Assembly: GCA_036493735.1 (NCBI GenBank)
Contig: DASXPH010000010.1
Span: 124,001 to 188,000, forward strand
Origin: AG2 sp036493735
GTDB taxonomy: Bacteria > Gemmatimonadota > Gemmatimonadetes > Gemmatimonadales > Gemmatimonadaceae
Direction of reading: 5' to 3'
DNA length: 64,000 nucleotides
Each line of letters starts with the position of its first letter. The stretch's first letter is position 1. The position numbers and the translations under genes were made by a program. A model generated the notes under the pieces. That model had not been told where the DNA came from. It made no database searches and saw nothing but the letters and a program-made list of their open reading frames with translations. Of the stretch, positions 7,437-16,803 are shown one piece after another.

Positions 7437-10391
7437 ATGCGCTCTGTCCTCTTCGGCCGAGCCGCGCGCTTCGCGGCTATTCTCGCCGCGCTGGCGGCGT
7501 GCTCTCCACAACCAACGCAATCGTGCACTTACGGCGCCTCTGGCTGTCAACCTGGCGGTGGTTCGACGCCGACGACACGGGTGGCCATCTCGCCGGACAG
7601 TGCCAGTATCCAGGACACCGACAGCCTGCGTTTGCTCGCACGCTTCTATCGAGATAATGCGGTGGACAGCAGCGTCGCGATCACCTGGTCCACGCGCGAT
7701 GCGAACATTGCGACCATCGGCATAAATGGTGTCGTGCTCGGCGTAGGCAGCGGGACCACTCGCGTCATCGCGCGGGGCGGCGGGGCGGCCGACAGTGCCG
7801 TAGTCACTGTCGCTCTTCGGCCAGTTGCAGGAGTGACGGTTCAGCCGTCGAGCGCGACGGTCGACACGGGGGCGAGCTTTCAGTTCTCGGCGCTTGTTGT
7901 CGACGCGAAGGGACGCACGCTCAGCGGTCGCGCTGTCGCATGGTCTTCCTCGGACCTGACAATCGCGACAGTGTCGTCGAGTGGACTCGTTAGGAGCATC
8001 AAGTCCGGAAGCGTGACCGTAACAGCGACGAGCGAAGGGAAAAACGGCGCTGCGTCGTTGACGGTCGCTTCCACGCCACCGCCGGTGGCGAACGTTGCCA
8101 TTCAGCCATCGAGCGCCGGCGTCGATGTCGGAAAGACGCTGCAGCTCGGTGCAATGCTGACTGACGCGAGTGGCAGCGTGCTCTCCGGACGGCAGGTGAC
8201 GTGGTCGACGTCGAGCGCATCGATCGCGACGGTTTCATCCGGCGGATTGGTAAGCGGGATAGGCGCCGGAACGGCTACGATCACCGCAACCAGCGAAGGT
8301 AAGAGCGGGACGGCGAGCATCACCGTCAATGTCCCACCGGCGCCAGTAGCCACCGTGACGGTTTCACCGGCACCAGCCAGTGTCACCGTTGGTCAATCGA
8401 TTCAATTGCAGGCGACGCTGCGTGACTCGGCGAACAATGTGCTGATGGGGCGCACGGTCGCGTGGGCATCATCGAATGTGTCTCTTGCCACCGTATCGTC
8501 GACAGGACTCGTGCAGGGCGTCGCCGCCGGTACGGTAACTGTCACCGCGACGAGCGAAGGAAAGAGCGGCAGTAGCGCGGTTACTGTGGCCGCGGCCGCG
8601 CCAGCGCCCGTTGCGACGGTGGTCGTCAGCCCGAGCAGCGCGAATCTCTCCACTGGTCAGTCGGTCGCGTTGCAAGTCACGTTGCGCGACGCGTCGAACA
8701 ATGTGCTCACGGGTCGCACGGTAACGTGGGCGAGCTCGAATGCCGCGGTCGCGACGGTGTCTTCTACGGGAGTCGTGCAAGGCGTGGCGGCGGGCTCGGC
8801 GACAGCGACGGCAACCAGTGAAGGAAAGAGTGGCAGCTCCAGCATCACCGTAACGTCGTCGACGACGACGAGCGTCGCCGAACTGCCGCGCAGTTATCTG
8901 GACACCCACTACGCACCACCGACAGGGAATACCATCTCCGTACCGGCCGGCGGCAACCTGCAAGCGGCGCTCAATAACGCGCAGCCGTGCGACGTGATCG
9001 TGCTCCAGGCGGGCGCGACGTTTACCGGAACATACACGCTGCCTAACAAGAGCGGCTCGTGCTGGATCACGATTCGCTCATCGGCGGCCGACGCGAGTCT
9101 CCCCGCGGAAGGCGCGCGCATGACGCCCGCCTACGCGTCCCTCCTGCCGAAGATCGTGAGCACCGGCAACACGGCCGCTCTGCAGACCGCCGCGGGCGCG
9201 CACAACTATCGGATCATGTTCGTTGAAATGACCGTCGCGACGAATGTGACGACGAACTACGGTATCGTCGCACTCGGCGACGGCAGTGGCGCCCAGAGCT
9301 CGCTCTCCGTGGTGCCGACGAATCTCATCCTCGACCGCGTGTACGTCCACGGTCATTCGACACTCAACACGAGTCGTTGCGTCGCGCTCAACAGCGCATC
9401 GACGGCGGTAATCGATTCGTATCTCTCCGAGTGTCACGCGAGTGGTTTCGACAGTCAGGCAATCGGGGGCTGGAATGGTCCTGGGCCGTTCAAGATCGTC
9501 GACGACTATTTGGAGGGATCCGGTGAGAACATCATGTTCGGCGGGGCTGACCCCAAGATTGCGAATCTGACGCCGTCGGATATCGAGATCCGGCACAACC
9601 ACTTCACGAGACCGACATCGTGGAAGGGTGTGTGGACGGTGAAGAACCTCTTCGAGCTCAAGAATGCGCAACGCGTCCTCGTCGAAGGAAACATCTTCGA
9701 GAACCACTGGCCGGATGCACAGGCTGGCGACGCCATCCTGATGAAGTCGGTGAACCAGGATGGCACCGCGCCATGGAGCGTCACGCGTGACGTGACCTTC
9801 CGGTACAATCACGTGCGGAACGTGAGTGGCGGCATCAACCTCGCCGCGCATCCCGAAGCCTCGCCGGTTGTGCCGATGTCGAACATTCTCATCAGCAACA
9901 ACCTGTTAGAGAACGTGAACGTCGGCGTCTTCACGGGACCGGGTCGATTGCTCGAAATCCTCAACGGCCCAGCGAACATGACCATCGAGCACAACACGCT
10001 GTTGAATTCCGACGCGTCGAACGCGGCCGTCATGATGGACGTCACGCCACCGCAAATGGCAAGCTTCGTCTTCCGCAACAACATCATGTCGCACGGGCAG
10101 TACGGCTTCGAAGGCAGCGGCGCGGGCTCCGGGACGGCGGCGCTGAACTACTACGCCGCGCCGGGGTGGATCTTCCAGGGCAACGTGATTTACGGAGTGA
10201 GCGCTTCGCAGTATCCGAGCGGCAACGGGTACCCCGCGACCTCGACGCTCATTGGATTCGTCGATTTCACGGGCGGGAATTATCGTCTGCTGGCTACGAG
10301 TCCGTACGCGAAGCAGGCTACCGACGGTGCCGATCCGGGTGCGGACCTCGATACGATCGACCGCCTAACGCAGGGGGTTGTCATCCCGTAG
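7437..10391 (+). CDS. Large surface lipoprotein with five Big2 Ig-like domains and a beta-helix domain
   Basis: A 984-residue protein with a lipoprotein signal (lipobox LAAC, Cys22). Five bacterial Ig-like (Big2) domains occupy about 47-126, 130-210, 216-298, 303-384 and 391-473. Each carries W-S/A-S-S-N-x-x-x-A-T-V-S and G-x-G/A-x-G-T-x-x-x-x-A-T-S-E-G-K-x-G motifs; repeats two to five are close copies. A linker leads into a right-handed parallel beta-helix region from about 500 to the end, with many N/H-rich rungs of the kind seen in polysaccharide lyases and tailspike-like adhesins. It sits 28 bp after a cyclic-di-GMP riboswitch. A role in adhesion or matrix handling is therefore likely but not proven; no catalytic residues can be named. 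Confidence 0.87.
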   Translation: MRSVLFGRAARFAAILAALAACSPQPTQSCTYGASGCQPGGGSTPTTRVAISPDSASIQDTDSLRLLARFYRDNAVDSSVAITWSTRDANIATIGINGVVLGVGSGTTRVIARGGGAADSAVVTVALRPVAGVTVQPSSATVDTGASFQFSALVVDAKGRTLSGRAVAWSSSDLTIATVSSSGLVRSIKSGSVTVTATSEGKNGAASLTVASTPPPVANVAIQPSSAGVDVGKTLQLGAMLTDASGSVLSGRQVTWSTSSASIATVSSGGLVSGIGAGTATITATSEGKSGTASITVNVPPAPVATVTVSPAPASVTVGQSIQLQATLRDSANNVLMGRTVAWASSNVSLATVSSTGLVQGVAAGTVTVTATSEGKSGSSAVTVAAAAPAPVATVVVSPSSANLSTGQSVALQVTLRDASNNVLTGRTVTWASSNAAVATVSSTGVVQGVAAGSATATATSEGKSGSSSITVTSSTTTSVAELPRSYLDTHYAPPTGNTISVPAGGNLQAALNNAQPCDVIVLQAGATFTGTYTLPNKSGSCWITIRSSAADASLPAEGARMTPAYASLLPKIVSTGNTAALQTAAGAHNYRIMFVEMTVATNVTTNYGIVALGDGSGAQSSLSVVPTNLILDRVYVHGHSTLNTSRCVALNSASTAVIDSYLSECHASGFDSQAIGGWNGPGPFKIVDDYLEGSGENIMFGGADPKIANLTPSDIEIRHNHFTRPTSWKGVWTVKNLFELKNAQRVLVEGNIFENHWPDAQAGDAILMKSVNQDGTAPWSVTRDVTFRYNHVRNVSGGINLAAHPEASPVVPMSNILISNNLLENVNVGVFTGPGRLLEILNGPANMTIEHNTLLNSDASNAAVMMDVTPPQMASFVFRNNIMSHGQYGFEGSGAGSGTAALNYYAAPGWIFQGNVIYGVSASQYPSGNGYPATSTLIGFVDFTGGNYRLLATSPYAKQATDGADPGADLDTIDRLTQGVVIP

Positions 10392-10564
10392 GTCGCGGGG
10401 ATTTGGGGAACGCTCGAGGTCAGTGGGGCAGACGGGAATCAGCGTCTCGGCGACATCGAGATGACAACTCTCGATGCGGTCCAGTTGCCGCTCCCAACGG
10501 CGCTCCCTAGCTTACTCGGCCCGCGCGGCATTCGCCGCGCTTCCCCGACACAGCTTCCGTCAGC

Positions 10565-11812
10565 ATGACCACGTACAAGTTCGCAAAGGCGCCCTCGAGC
10601 GGCGAACGCATCGGCTACGAGGGCGGCGCCCTGCGCGTCCCCAATAATCCGATCATCCCCTACGTCGAGGGCGACGGCACCGGCGCCGATATCTGGCGCG
10701 CTTCCGTCCGCGTCTTCGACGCTGCCGTCGAGAAGGCCTACGGCGGCGAGCGCCGCGTTCAATGGATGGAGGTTTACGCCGGCGAGAAGGCGTACAAGAA
10801 CTTCGGTGATTGGCTGCCTCAGGAGACCGTGAACGCCATGCAGGAGTTCCGGGTCTCGATCAAGGGCCCGCTCACGACGCCCGTTGGCGGAGGGATCCGC
10901 TCGCTGAACGTCACGCTGCGCCAGGTCCTCGATCTGTACGCGTGCATACGGCCCGTGCGCTACTTCGAGGGCGTCGGAAGCCCCATGCGGCAACCGGAGA
11001 AGCTCAACATTGTCGTGTTCCGCGAGAACACCGAAGACGTCTACGCAGGCATCGAGTGGAAAGCCGGAAGTCCCGAGGCGAACAAGGTTCGCGAGTTCCT
11101 CGTCTCGAATTTCGACGTCGATATCCGCGAAGGGTCGGCGCTCGGGTTGAAGCCGATGTCCGAGTTCGGGTCGAAGCGCCTCGTCGACATGTCCATCCGC
11201 TATGCGCTCAAGCACTGCCTCCCCTCGGTGACGCTGATGCACAAGGGGAACATCATGAAGTTCACGGAAGGCGCATTCCGCGATTGGGGCTATGACGTCG
11301 CGCGGAGTCGATTCGCCGAGAGCACCGTGAGCGAGGGCGATCTCGCCAAGGGAGGAGCGAGCGCGCGGGCCGATGCCGTTGTCGTCAAGGATCGCATCGC
11401 CGATTCGATGTTCCAGCAGCTGCTGCTGCGGCCTGATGAGTATTCTGTCATAGCGACGCCCAACCTGAATGGCGATTACGTCTCGGATGCCGCCGCCGCG
11501 CAGGTCGGTGGCCTGGGAATGGCGCCGGGCGGGAACGTTGGCGACGGGTTGGCGGTATTCGAAGCTACTCATGGCACGGCGCCGAAGTACGCCAATCTCG
11601 ACAAGATCAACCCCGGCAGCGTGATTCTCTCGGGTGTCATGATGTTCGAATACATGGGCTGGAACCAAGTGTCGGAGCTGATCGTTCGCGGCATCGAGAA
11701 CGCGATCCGTTCCCGGCGGGTTACTTACGATCTCGCTCGTCAGATGCCCGGTTCAACCGAGGTTTCGACGTCGGAATTCGGGAACCAGGTGATCAAAGGG
11801 ATGGGCTCCTGA
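10565..11812 (+). CDS. icd: NADP-dependent isocitrate dehydrogenase
   Basis: At 415 residues it matches the length of E. coli-type Icd and aligns along its whole length with what I know of that enzyme, which converts isocitrate to 2-oxoglutarate, CO2 and NADPH. Visible motifs: IPYVEGDGTGADIW, GGGIRSLNVTLRQ (containing the Ser that AceK phosphorylates in E. coli), FRENTEDVYAGIEW, LMHKGNIMKFTEGAF, and ATPNLNGDYVSDAAAA for metal and substrate binding. It stands alone after the lipoprotein gene, with a 173-bp gap in which I see no clear promoter. No aceK is present in the window. Confidence 0.97.
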   Translation: MTTYKFAKAPSSGERIGYEGGALRVPNNPIIPYVEGDGTGADIWRASVRVFDAAVEKAYGGERRVQWMEVYAGEKAYKNFGDWLPQETVNAMQEFRVSIKGPLTTPVGGGIRSLNVTLRQVLDLYACIRPVRYFEGVGSPMRQPEKLNIVVFRENTEDVYAGIEWKAGSPEANKVREFLVSNFDVDIREGSALGLKPMSEFGSKRLVDMSIRYALKHCLPSVTLMHKGNIMKFTEGAFRDWGYDVARSRFAESTVSEGDLAKGGASARADAVVVKDRIADSMFQQLLLRPDEYSVIATPNLNGDYVSDAAAAQVGGLGMAPGGNVGDGLAVFEATHGTAPKYANLDKINPGSVILSGVMMFEYMGWNQVSELIVRGIENAIRSRRVTYDLARQMPGSTEVSTSEFGNQVIKGMGS

Positions 11813-11855
11813 GCCGTAGCCCCTCCTTGCTCTCTGCTCGCATGACCACCACCAC

Positions 11856-13331
11856 ATGAGCCTCGCTCTTTCGGTGAGCGCCCCGGACTTCGCGGCGCTC
11901 GATATCCCCTTGCTCGTTCTGGCGCTGCCCTCCGGCGCCACAGTTGATGACACGCTAAACCCACTGGACCGACGCGTTGGCGGAGTGCTTCGACGGAGTC
12001 TGGACCGCCGCGACTTCAGAGGGAGCCGCGACGAAATGCTGCACCTGTCCAGCACCGTCGCTGGCGTGGAGCGCATACTGCTCATCGGCCTGGGCAAAGC
12101 CGAGGACCGCGCGCTGGCATTGCGCCGGGCATCGGCACTCGCGGCCCGGCAGGCTGGCAAACTCGGTGTGCGCCGCATGGCGTTCTTCAGCGCGGGGCTC
12201 ACCGAGGGGGAAGCCGAGGCGATCGCCGTCGGGCTCATCGCGGGAGCATGGGACTTTAAGGAGCTCAAAACTCCTCCATCAGCGGAAGAGCGTCGAGATA
12301 CACTCGAGGAGGCAGTGGTGCTCGCCGGCACCCCGGGTGCCCAGCGTGGTGTAACGACAGGCATCGCGATTGGCGAAGGGCACTCGCTCGCTCGTCGGCT
12401 CGGCATGTTGCCGGGCAATATCTGCACGCCCGACTACCTCGCCGAAACTGCCCGAGGAATCGCTCAGCGCTTCGGAATGAACGTCACAGTGCTCGGGCGG
12501 GCCGAGATGGAGCGCGAGCACATGGGATCATTTCTGTGTGTGGCGCAAGGAACGCCCCAGGATCCAAAGCTCATCGTGCTCGAGCATCGCAAGGGGCCGC
12601 GTGACGCCAAACCAGTCGGCCTGGTGGGCAAAGGGCTCTGCTTCGACTCCGGTGGCATCTCCATCAAGCCCGCGCAGGGAATGGAGTGGATGAAGTTCGA
12701 CATGTGCGGCGCGGCTGGCGTCCTCGGGGCGATGGAGACGATCGGTCGTCTGCAGCTCCGGGTGAATGTCGTTGGTCTGATCGGCTCCACGACGAACATG
12801 CCGTCCGGCACCGCGGTGAAGCCGGGCGACGTCGTGCAGGCGAGCAATGGCAAGTACATCGAGATCATCAACACCGACGCCGAGGGACGTCTCGTGCTGG
12901 CGGACGTGTTGGCGTACGCCGCGCGCTACAATCCATCCGCCGTGATCGACGCCGCCACCCTCACCGGCGCTTGCGTCATCGCGTTAGGCCACACGGCAAT
13001 GGGTGTCATGGGAACGGACGAAATGCTCGTTCAGGAAGTGCTCAACGCCGGCAAGCGTGCCGGTGAGCCAGGCTGGCCGCTGCCGTTGTGGGATGATTAC
13101 AAAGAGCTGATCAAGTCGGACGTGGCCGATATCAAGAATTCGGGAGGCCGCCCCGCCGGTACGATCACGGCGGCATTGTTCCTCAAGGAGTTCGCGGAGG
13201 CCTATCCGTGGGTGCACCTCGATATCGCGGGTACCGCCTATACCGAATCAGACCTCGGCACGATTCCGCGAGGTCCGACGGGCGTTCCAGTGGGGACGTT
13301 CGTCGAGTTCGTGCGAGGACGGACGCGCTGA
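11856..13331 (+). CDS. pepA: Cytosolic leucyl aminopeptidase (M17)
   Basis: A 491-residue M17 metallopeptidase that removes N-terminal residues from peptides in the cytoplasm, usually as a hexamer. The divergent N-terminal macro-like domain spans about 1-160. The catalytic domain contains LVGKGLCFDSGGISIKPA (metal-binding Lys and Asp), WMKFDMCGAAGVLG, and the signature NTDAEGRLVLAD with its Asp/Glu ligands and catalytic Arg. The ATG at 11856 lies 43 bp after icd. Its stop overlaps the CTG proposed as start of the next gene. Confidence 0.96.
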   Translation: MSLALSVSAPDFAALDIPLLVLALPSGATVDDTLNPLDRRVGGVLRRSLDRRDFRGSRDEMLHLSSTVAGVERILLIGLGKAEDRALALRRASALAARQAGKLGVRRMAFFSAGLTEGEAEAIAVGLIAGAWDFKELKTPPSAEERRDTLEEAVVLAGTPGAQRGVTTGIAIGEGHSLARRLGMLPGNICTPDYLAETARGIAQRFGMNVTVLGRAEMEREHMGSFLCVAQGTPQDPKLIVLEHRKGPRDAKPVGLVGKGLCFDSGGISIKPAQGMEWMKFDMCGAAGVLGAMETIGRLQLRVNVVGLIGSTTNMPSGTAVKPGDVVQASNGKYIEIINTDAEGRLVLADVLAYAARYNPSAVIDAATLTGACVIALGHTAMGVMGTDEMLVQEVLNAGKRAGEPGWPLPLWDDYKELIKSDVADIKNSGGRPAGTITAALFLKEFAEAYPWVHLDIAGTAYTESDLGTIPRGPTGVPVGTFVEFVRGRTR

Positions 13332-15235
13332 TCGCGCGGCTGCGTCGGCTCGTCGCGGTGGTCGGCCTCGGCCTGGTGGTCGGGGCCGTTTTGCACGAGA
13401 ATGCGAGCGCGCAGGCCGACACCGCGCGCGCCCGTCGCGACACCTCTCGCGCTCGGCGCGATACAATCGTCGTTCCCGCACGGCCGACGGCTGATTCGAT
13501 CCTTCGCGATTCCTTGGCGAAGCGCGACTCCCTTCATCCGCCACGCCCTCAGCCCCGCGATTCGATCAAGGCATCCTTCGCCCACGCGCCGGCGCCCGTG
13601 CCGCTGGAGATCGGTCAGACGCTGATCTATGATCAGGCCGCACTGTCGGCGAGCGGCGCAGTGACACTTCAGGATTTACTCGACAGAATCCCGGGTGTCA
13701 CCGGCCTGCGATCGGGCTGGATCGCGGCACCAATGATTTCCGCGTACATGGGAGACATCAAACGCATCCGCGTCTTCTTCGATGGCGTGGAGTTCGATAG
13801 TCTCGACCCTCGCACCGGCCAGATTCTGGATCTCACAGAGTTTCCGCTGTGGACGCTCGAAGAGCTGCGAATCGAGCGAGGCGCAACCGAGATTCGTGTC
13901 TACTCGCGCACCTGGCGTGTCGTGCGAACCACGCCTTACTCGCGTGTGGATATCAGCACTGGTGACCAGCAGACGAATCTCTATCGCGGCTTCTTCGGGA
14001 AACGATGGAATCATGGGGAGGGATTGCAGCTCGCGGCGCAACAGTACGGCACGACGCAGCCGGTGCGGGGCGCTCCGAGCAGCGATCAACTCTCGCTTCT
14101 CGGGCGGCTCGGCTGGGCCACGGGTGCGCTCAGCGTCGACGGATTCGTGCTGCGCACGAATCGAAATCGCGGCACGATCTTCCCCGAGCCGATCGTAGGG
14201 GTCACGCTTGTCGATACGATTCAGGCGCTCGTATCGAATCGAACGGACGCGTATTTCCGAGTGGCGTATGGCGATCCCGATCGCGGGCCCTGGTTTCAGG
14301 CGATGGCCAGCTCGTTAGTCTATACGATTCAGCATGAAACGACGGGCGTTCCGTTGACGCCGAGCGATACGATCAATCCCGATACCACTCGCTCGCGTTC
14401 GCAGTACATATTCACCGGCGGACTCACGGCTGGTCCATTCCGTATCGACGTCGGTGGCCGTTATTTCGTGGGCGACAGCCTTTCGCTAGTCACGCCGACA
14501 GGACGCGTGGAGTTCGTGACGGGACCGCTCTCGGTGTCGGCGTTCGCGGAGGGGCGCAGCCCCGACTCGATAGCGCGCGCCGAAGTGACCGGCAGACTCA
14601 CGCCTCTTTCGTTCGTGAGCGTTCTTGGCTCCGTGGGGCGAAGCAAGTCCGGGGTCGGCGAATCGAGTACGACCACGAACTTCGTGCAGGGTGAAGCGGC
14701 GCTTCGGCTGTTCGGACTCTGGTTTGGCGGCGGGGTGCTGTATCGCGACTCGCTCCTTCTTGCGCCGCCGCGTGTGTTTGGAAGTCAGTTCACGGCAGCG
14801 AGTGAAGGAGCTGCAACTGGCATTATGGGAAAGATCGACGGAACGGTCTACAAAGCACTCCGGGCCAACATGGTCGGAATTCGGTGGAACGATTCAGCGG
14901 GCTACTACCGGCCGCGCTACCAAGCCCGCAGTGAGATCTATCTCGCGACGAATTGGCTGAGCCGCTTCCCCAGCGGAAATCTCGGTATTGTGGCTTCGCT
15001 CTACGACGAATATCGATCGAAGACTTTCTTTCCAATCTCGGCCGGATCGGGAACCACCGTCACCACCGTTCCTCAGACGCAGATTTTCAACTTTCGTCTA
15101 GAAATCCGGATCGTGAGCGCGGTGCTTTCGTACCAATTCCGGAATGTGCTGGGACGTCCTTATGAGCTGGTCCCGAGTTACCTCATGCCGCGCCTCAACC
15201 AGTTCTACGGGGTGCGATGGGAGTTCTGGAATTGA
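13328..15235 (+). CDS. TonB-plug-domain outer-membrane protein, probable CTG start
   Basis: From CTG 13328 the protein has 635 residues and a good signal peptide (MIARLRRLVAVVGLGLVVGA, cleaved near ASAQA). After a basic/Pro-rich linker comes a plug-like domain (ALSASGAVTLQDLLDRIPGV...IERGATEIRV), then an antiparallel beta-rich region typical of an outer-membrane barrel, ending WEFWN. No ATG or GTG lies in frame close enough to supply the signal peptide: GTG 13208 would add about 40 residues encoded inside pepA, and GTG 13358 would remove its basic N-region. GAGGA at 13315-13319 is 8 bp before the CTG, which overlaps the pepA stop as CTGA. The ligand is unknown, and the protein is shorter than most TonB receptors. 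Confidence 0.75.
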   Translation: MIARLRRLVAVVGLGLVVGAVLHENASAQADTARARRDTSRARRDTIVVPARPTADSILRDSLAKRDSLHPPRPQPRDSIKASFAHAPAPVPLEIGQTLIYDQAALSASGAVTLQDLLDRIPGVTGLRSGWIAAPMISAYMGDIKRIRVFFDGVEFDSLDPRTGQILDLTEFPLWTLEELRIERGATEIRVYSRTWRVVRTTPYSRVDISTGDQQTNLYRGFFGKRWNHGEGLQLAAQQYGTTQPVRGAPSSDQLSLLGRLGWATGALSVDGFVLRTNRNRGTIFPEPIVGVTLVDTIQALVSNRTDAYFRVAYGDPDRGPWFQAMASSLVYTIQHETTGVPLTPSDTINPDTTRSRSQYIFTGGLTAGPFRIDVGGRYFVGDSLSLVTPTGRVEFVTGPLSVSAFAEGRSPDSIARAEVTGRLTPLSFVSVLGSVGRSKSGVGESSTTTNFVQGEAALRLFGLWFGGGVLYRDSLLLAPPRVFGSQFTAASEGAATGIMGKIDGTVYKALRANMVGIRWNDSAGYYRPRYQARSEIYLATNWLSRFPSGNLGIVASLYDEYRSKTFFPISAGSGTTVTTVPQTQIFNFRLEIRIVSAVLSYQFRNVLGRPYELVPSYLMPRLNQFYGVRWEFWN

Positions 15236-15272
15236 CAAAGTCGTTGGCCGGCCGTAGCCTGGCGACTTGCCG

Positions 15273-16148
15273 ATGATACGGAGCATGACCGGTTTCGGGT
15301 CCGCCGAAGGCGAGGTCGGCGGTGCCCTCGTAGCCGTCGAAGTTCGGTCGGTGAATCACCGGTTCTTCAATCCTTCCCTCAAGCTCCCGTCGGAATTCTC
15401 GCGCTGGGAAGGCGACGTTCGCGAAGCACTGCGACGCTCCGTCACCCGCGGGCACGTCACGCTCTTCGCGCGGGTGGCGCGGGACCAGGTTGCGGGCAAG
15501 ATCGACGAGGCGCGGTTCGCGTCGTACGTGCAGCAGTTACGCGAGCTTCAGCAACGATATCAACTCGATTCGGCGCTCGATGTGGGAACCATTCTGCGGA
15601 TGCCGGACGTGCTCGGCACGCGAGAGGATGGCGGCGAGGTGGCCGGCACGGCGAACGAGCTCGTCGACATCGTCAATCGAGCGGTGGCCGCATTGAACGC
15701 GATGAGAACCGCTGAAGGCGCTCGTCTGTGCGCCTACATCGAAGAGCGGCTTCAGCTCATTGCCGACGCCGTAGAGCGTACTGCCGCGCGGGCACCGCAG
15801 CGCCTCATCGAGCAGCGGGATCGCCTGCGAGCGGCGGTCCAGGAGTTAGCGGGAGGAATCGCGATCGACGACCAGCGCCTGGCGCAGGAGGTCGCGGTCT
15901 TGGCTGACCGGCTGGACGTCAGCGAAGAGGTCGCGCGCTTTCGTTCGCACCTCGACGCATTCCGCACCACGCTGAAGAATCCCCCGGTTGATGGCGTTGG
16001 AAAGCGGCTCGGATTCCTGCTCCAGGAGCTGCTTCGGGAAGCAAACACGACTGGTAGCAAGGCGAACGACGCGGCCATCTTGCAGGACGTGCTTGCCGTC
16101 AAAGAGGAGCTGGAGCGGATCAGGGAGCAGGTGGAGAACCTGGAGTGA
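15273..16148 (+). CDS. yicC: YicC-family endoribonuclease
   Basis: A 291-residue protein starting MIRSMTGFGSAEG, the standard YicC N-terminus, so ATG 15273 is chosen over the TTG two codons earlier. Further family features are VEVRSVNHRFFNPSLKLPSE and the C-terminal GKRLGFLLQELLREANTTGS with the terminal DVLAVKEELERIREQVENLE helix. YicC proteins are recently described hexameric endoribonucleases acting on RNA. The gene overlaps gmk by 4 bp (GTGA), the widespread yicC-gmk-rpoZ arrangement. Confidence 0.95.
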   Translation: MIRSMTGFGSAEGEVGGALVAVEVRSVNHRFFNPSLKLPSEFSRWEGDVREALRRSVTRGHVTLFARVARDQVAGKIDEARFASYVQQLRELQQRYQLDSALDVGTILRMPDVLGTREDGGEVAGTANELVDIVNRAVAALNAMRTAEGARLCAYIEERLQLIADAVERTAARAPQRLIEQRDRLRAAVQELAGGIAIDDQRLAQEVAVLADRLDVSEEVARFRSHLDAFRTTLKNPPVDGVGKRLGFLLQELLREANTTGSKANDAAILQDVLAVKEELERIREQVENLE

Positions 16149-16777
16149 ACCCGTTCCCGATCATTCTCTCGGCGCCGTCCGGGGGAGGCAAGACGACGAT
16201 TGCCCGGGAGCTCTTGACCCGACGAACGGATCTCGGGTACTCCGTCTCGTGTACGACGCGAAGCCCGAGGGTCGGCGAAGTGGACGGAAGAGATTATTAT
16301 TTCCTGTCTCGCGGCGAGTTCGAGCGGCGGCGGGATGCCGGTGAGTTCGCCGAGTCCGCTGAAGTACATGGCAACATGTACGGTACGCTGCGGTCGGAGG
16401 TGGCACGGATTCTCGGAGCGGGGAAGCACGTCGTCATGGATATAGACGTGCAGGGCGCGCGGCAGTTCACGCGAGCGTTTCCCCAATCCGTCACGATCTT
16501 CGTGCTGCCACCGACGACGGAGGTGTTGCTCGAGCGGCTTCGGCGGCGTCGAACGGAATCCAAGGAACAGCTGGCGAAGCGATTGCAGTCGGCGCTACAG
16601 GAGCTCCAGGCGGTCGATCAGTACGAGTATGTGGTGGTGAACGATGACCTCGAGAGTGCGGTCCGGCGGGTCTCGGCCATCATCGATGCGGAGGTCGTAA
16701 GTCGGGAGCGGGTCGCCGGGCTCCGTCAGCAGGTGTCGCAGCTGGTGCAGCGGTTGGAGCAGGAAATCCGGAATTGA
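16145..16777 (+). CDS. gmk: Guanylate kinase
   Basis: A 210-residue enzyme phosphorylating GMP to GDP with ATP. The P-loop reads LSAPSGGGKTTI (residues 8-19), followed by the GMP-binding segment SCTTRSPRVGEVDGRDYYF and EFAESAEVHGNMYGT. The lid and C-terminal Arg-rich helix (ERLRRRRTESKEQLAKRL) are typical. The start is GTG 16145, overlapping the yicC stop. rpoZ follows after 26 bp. Confidence 0.97.
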   Translation: MNPFPIILSAPSGGGKTTIARELLTRRTDLGYSVSCTTRSPRVGEVDGRDYYFLSRGEFERRRDAGEFAESAEVHGNMYGTLRSEVARILGAGKHVVMDIDVQGARQFTRAFPQSVTIFVLPPTTEVLLERLRRRRTESKEQLAKRLQSALQELQAVDQYEYVVVNDDLESAVRRVSAIIDAEVVSRERVAGLRQQVSQLVQRLEQEIRN

Positions 16778-16803
16778 GTATTCTCTAATAGCGAGATCGA
16801 TCC

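Noticed and set aside
10439..11668. 409-codon - strand frame opposite icd
   Set aside because: It is the antisense of a perfectly conserved isocitrate dehydrogenase; such long shadows are common at this G+C content.
13208..13327. Upstream GTG start for the TonB-plug protein
   Set aside because: It would add about 40 Arg-rich residues encoded inside pepA before the signal peptide.
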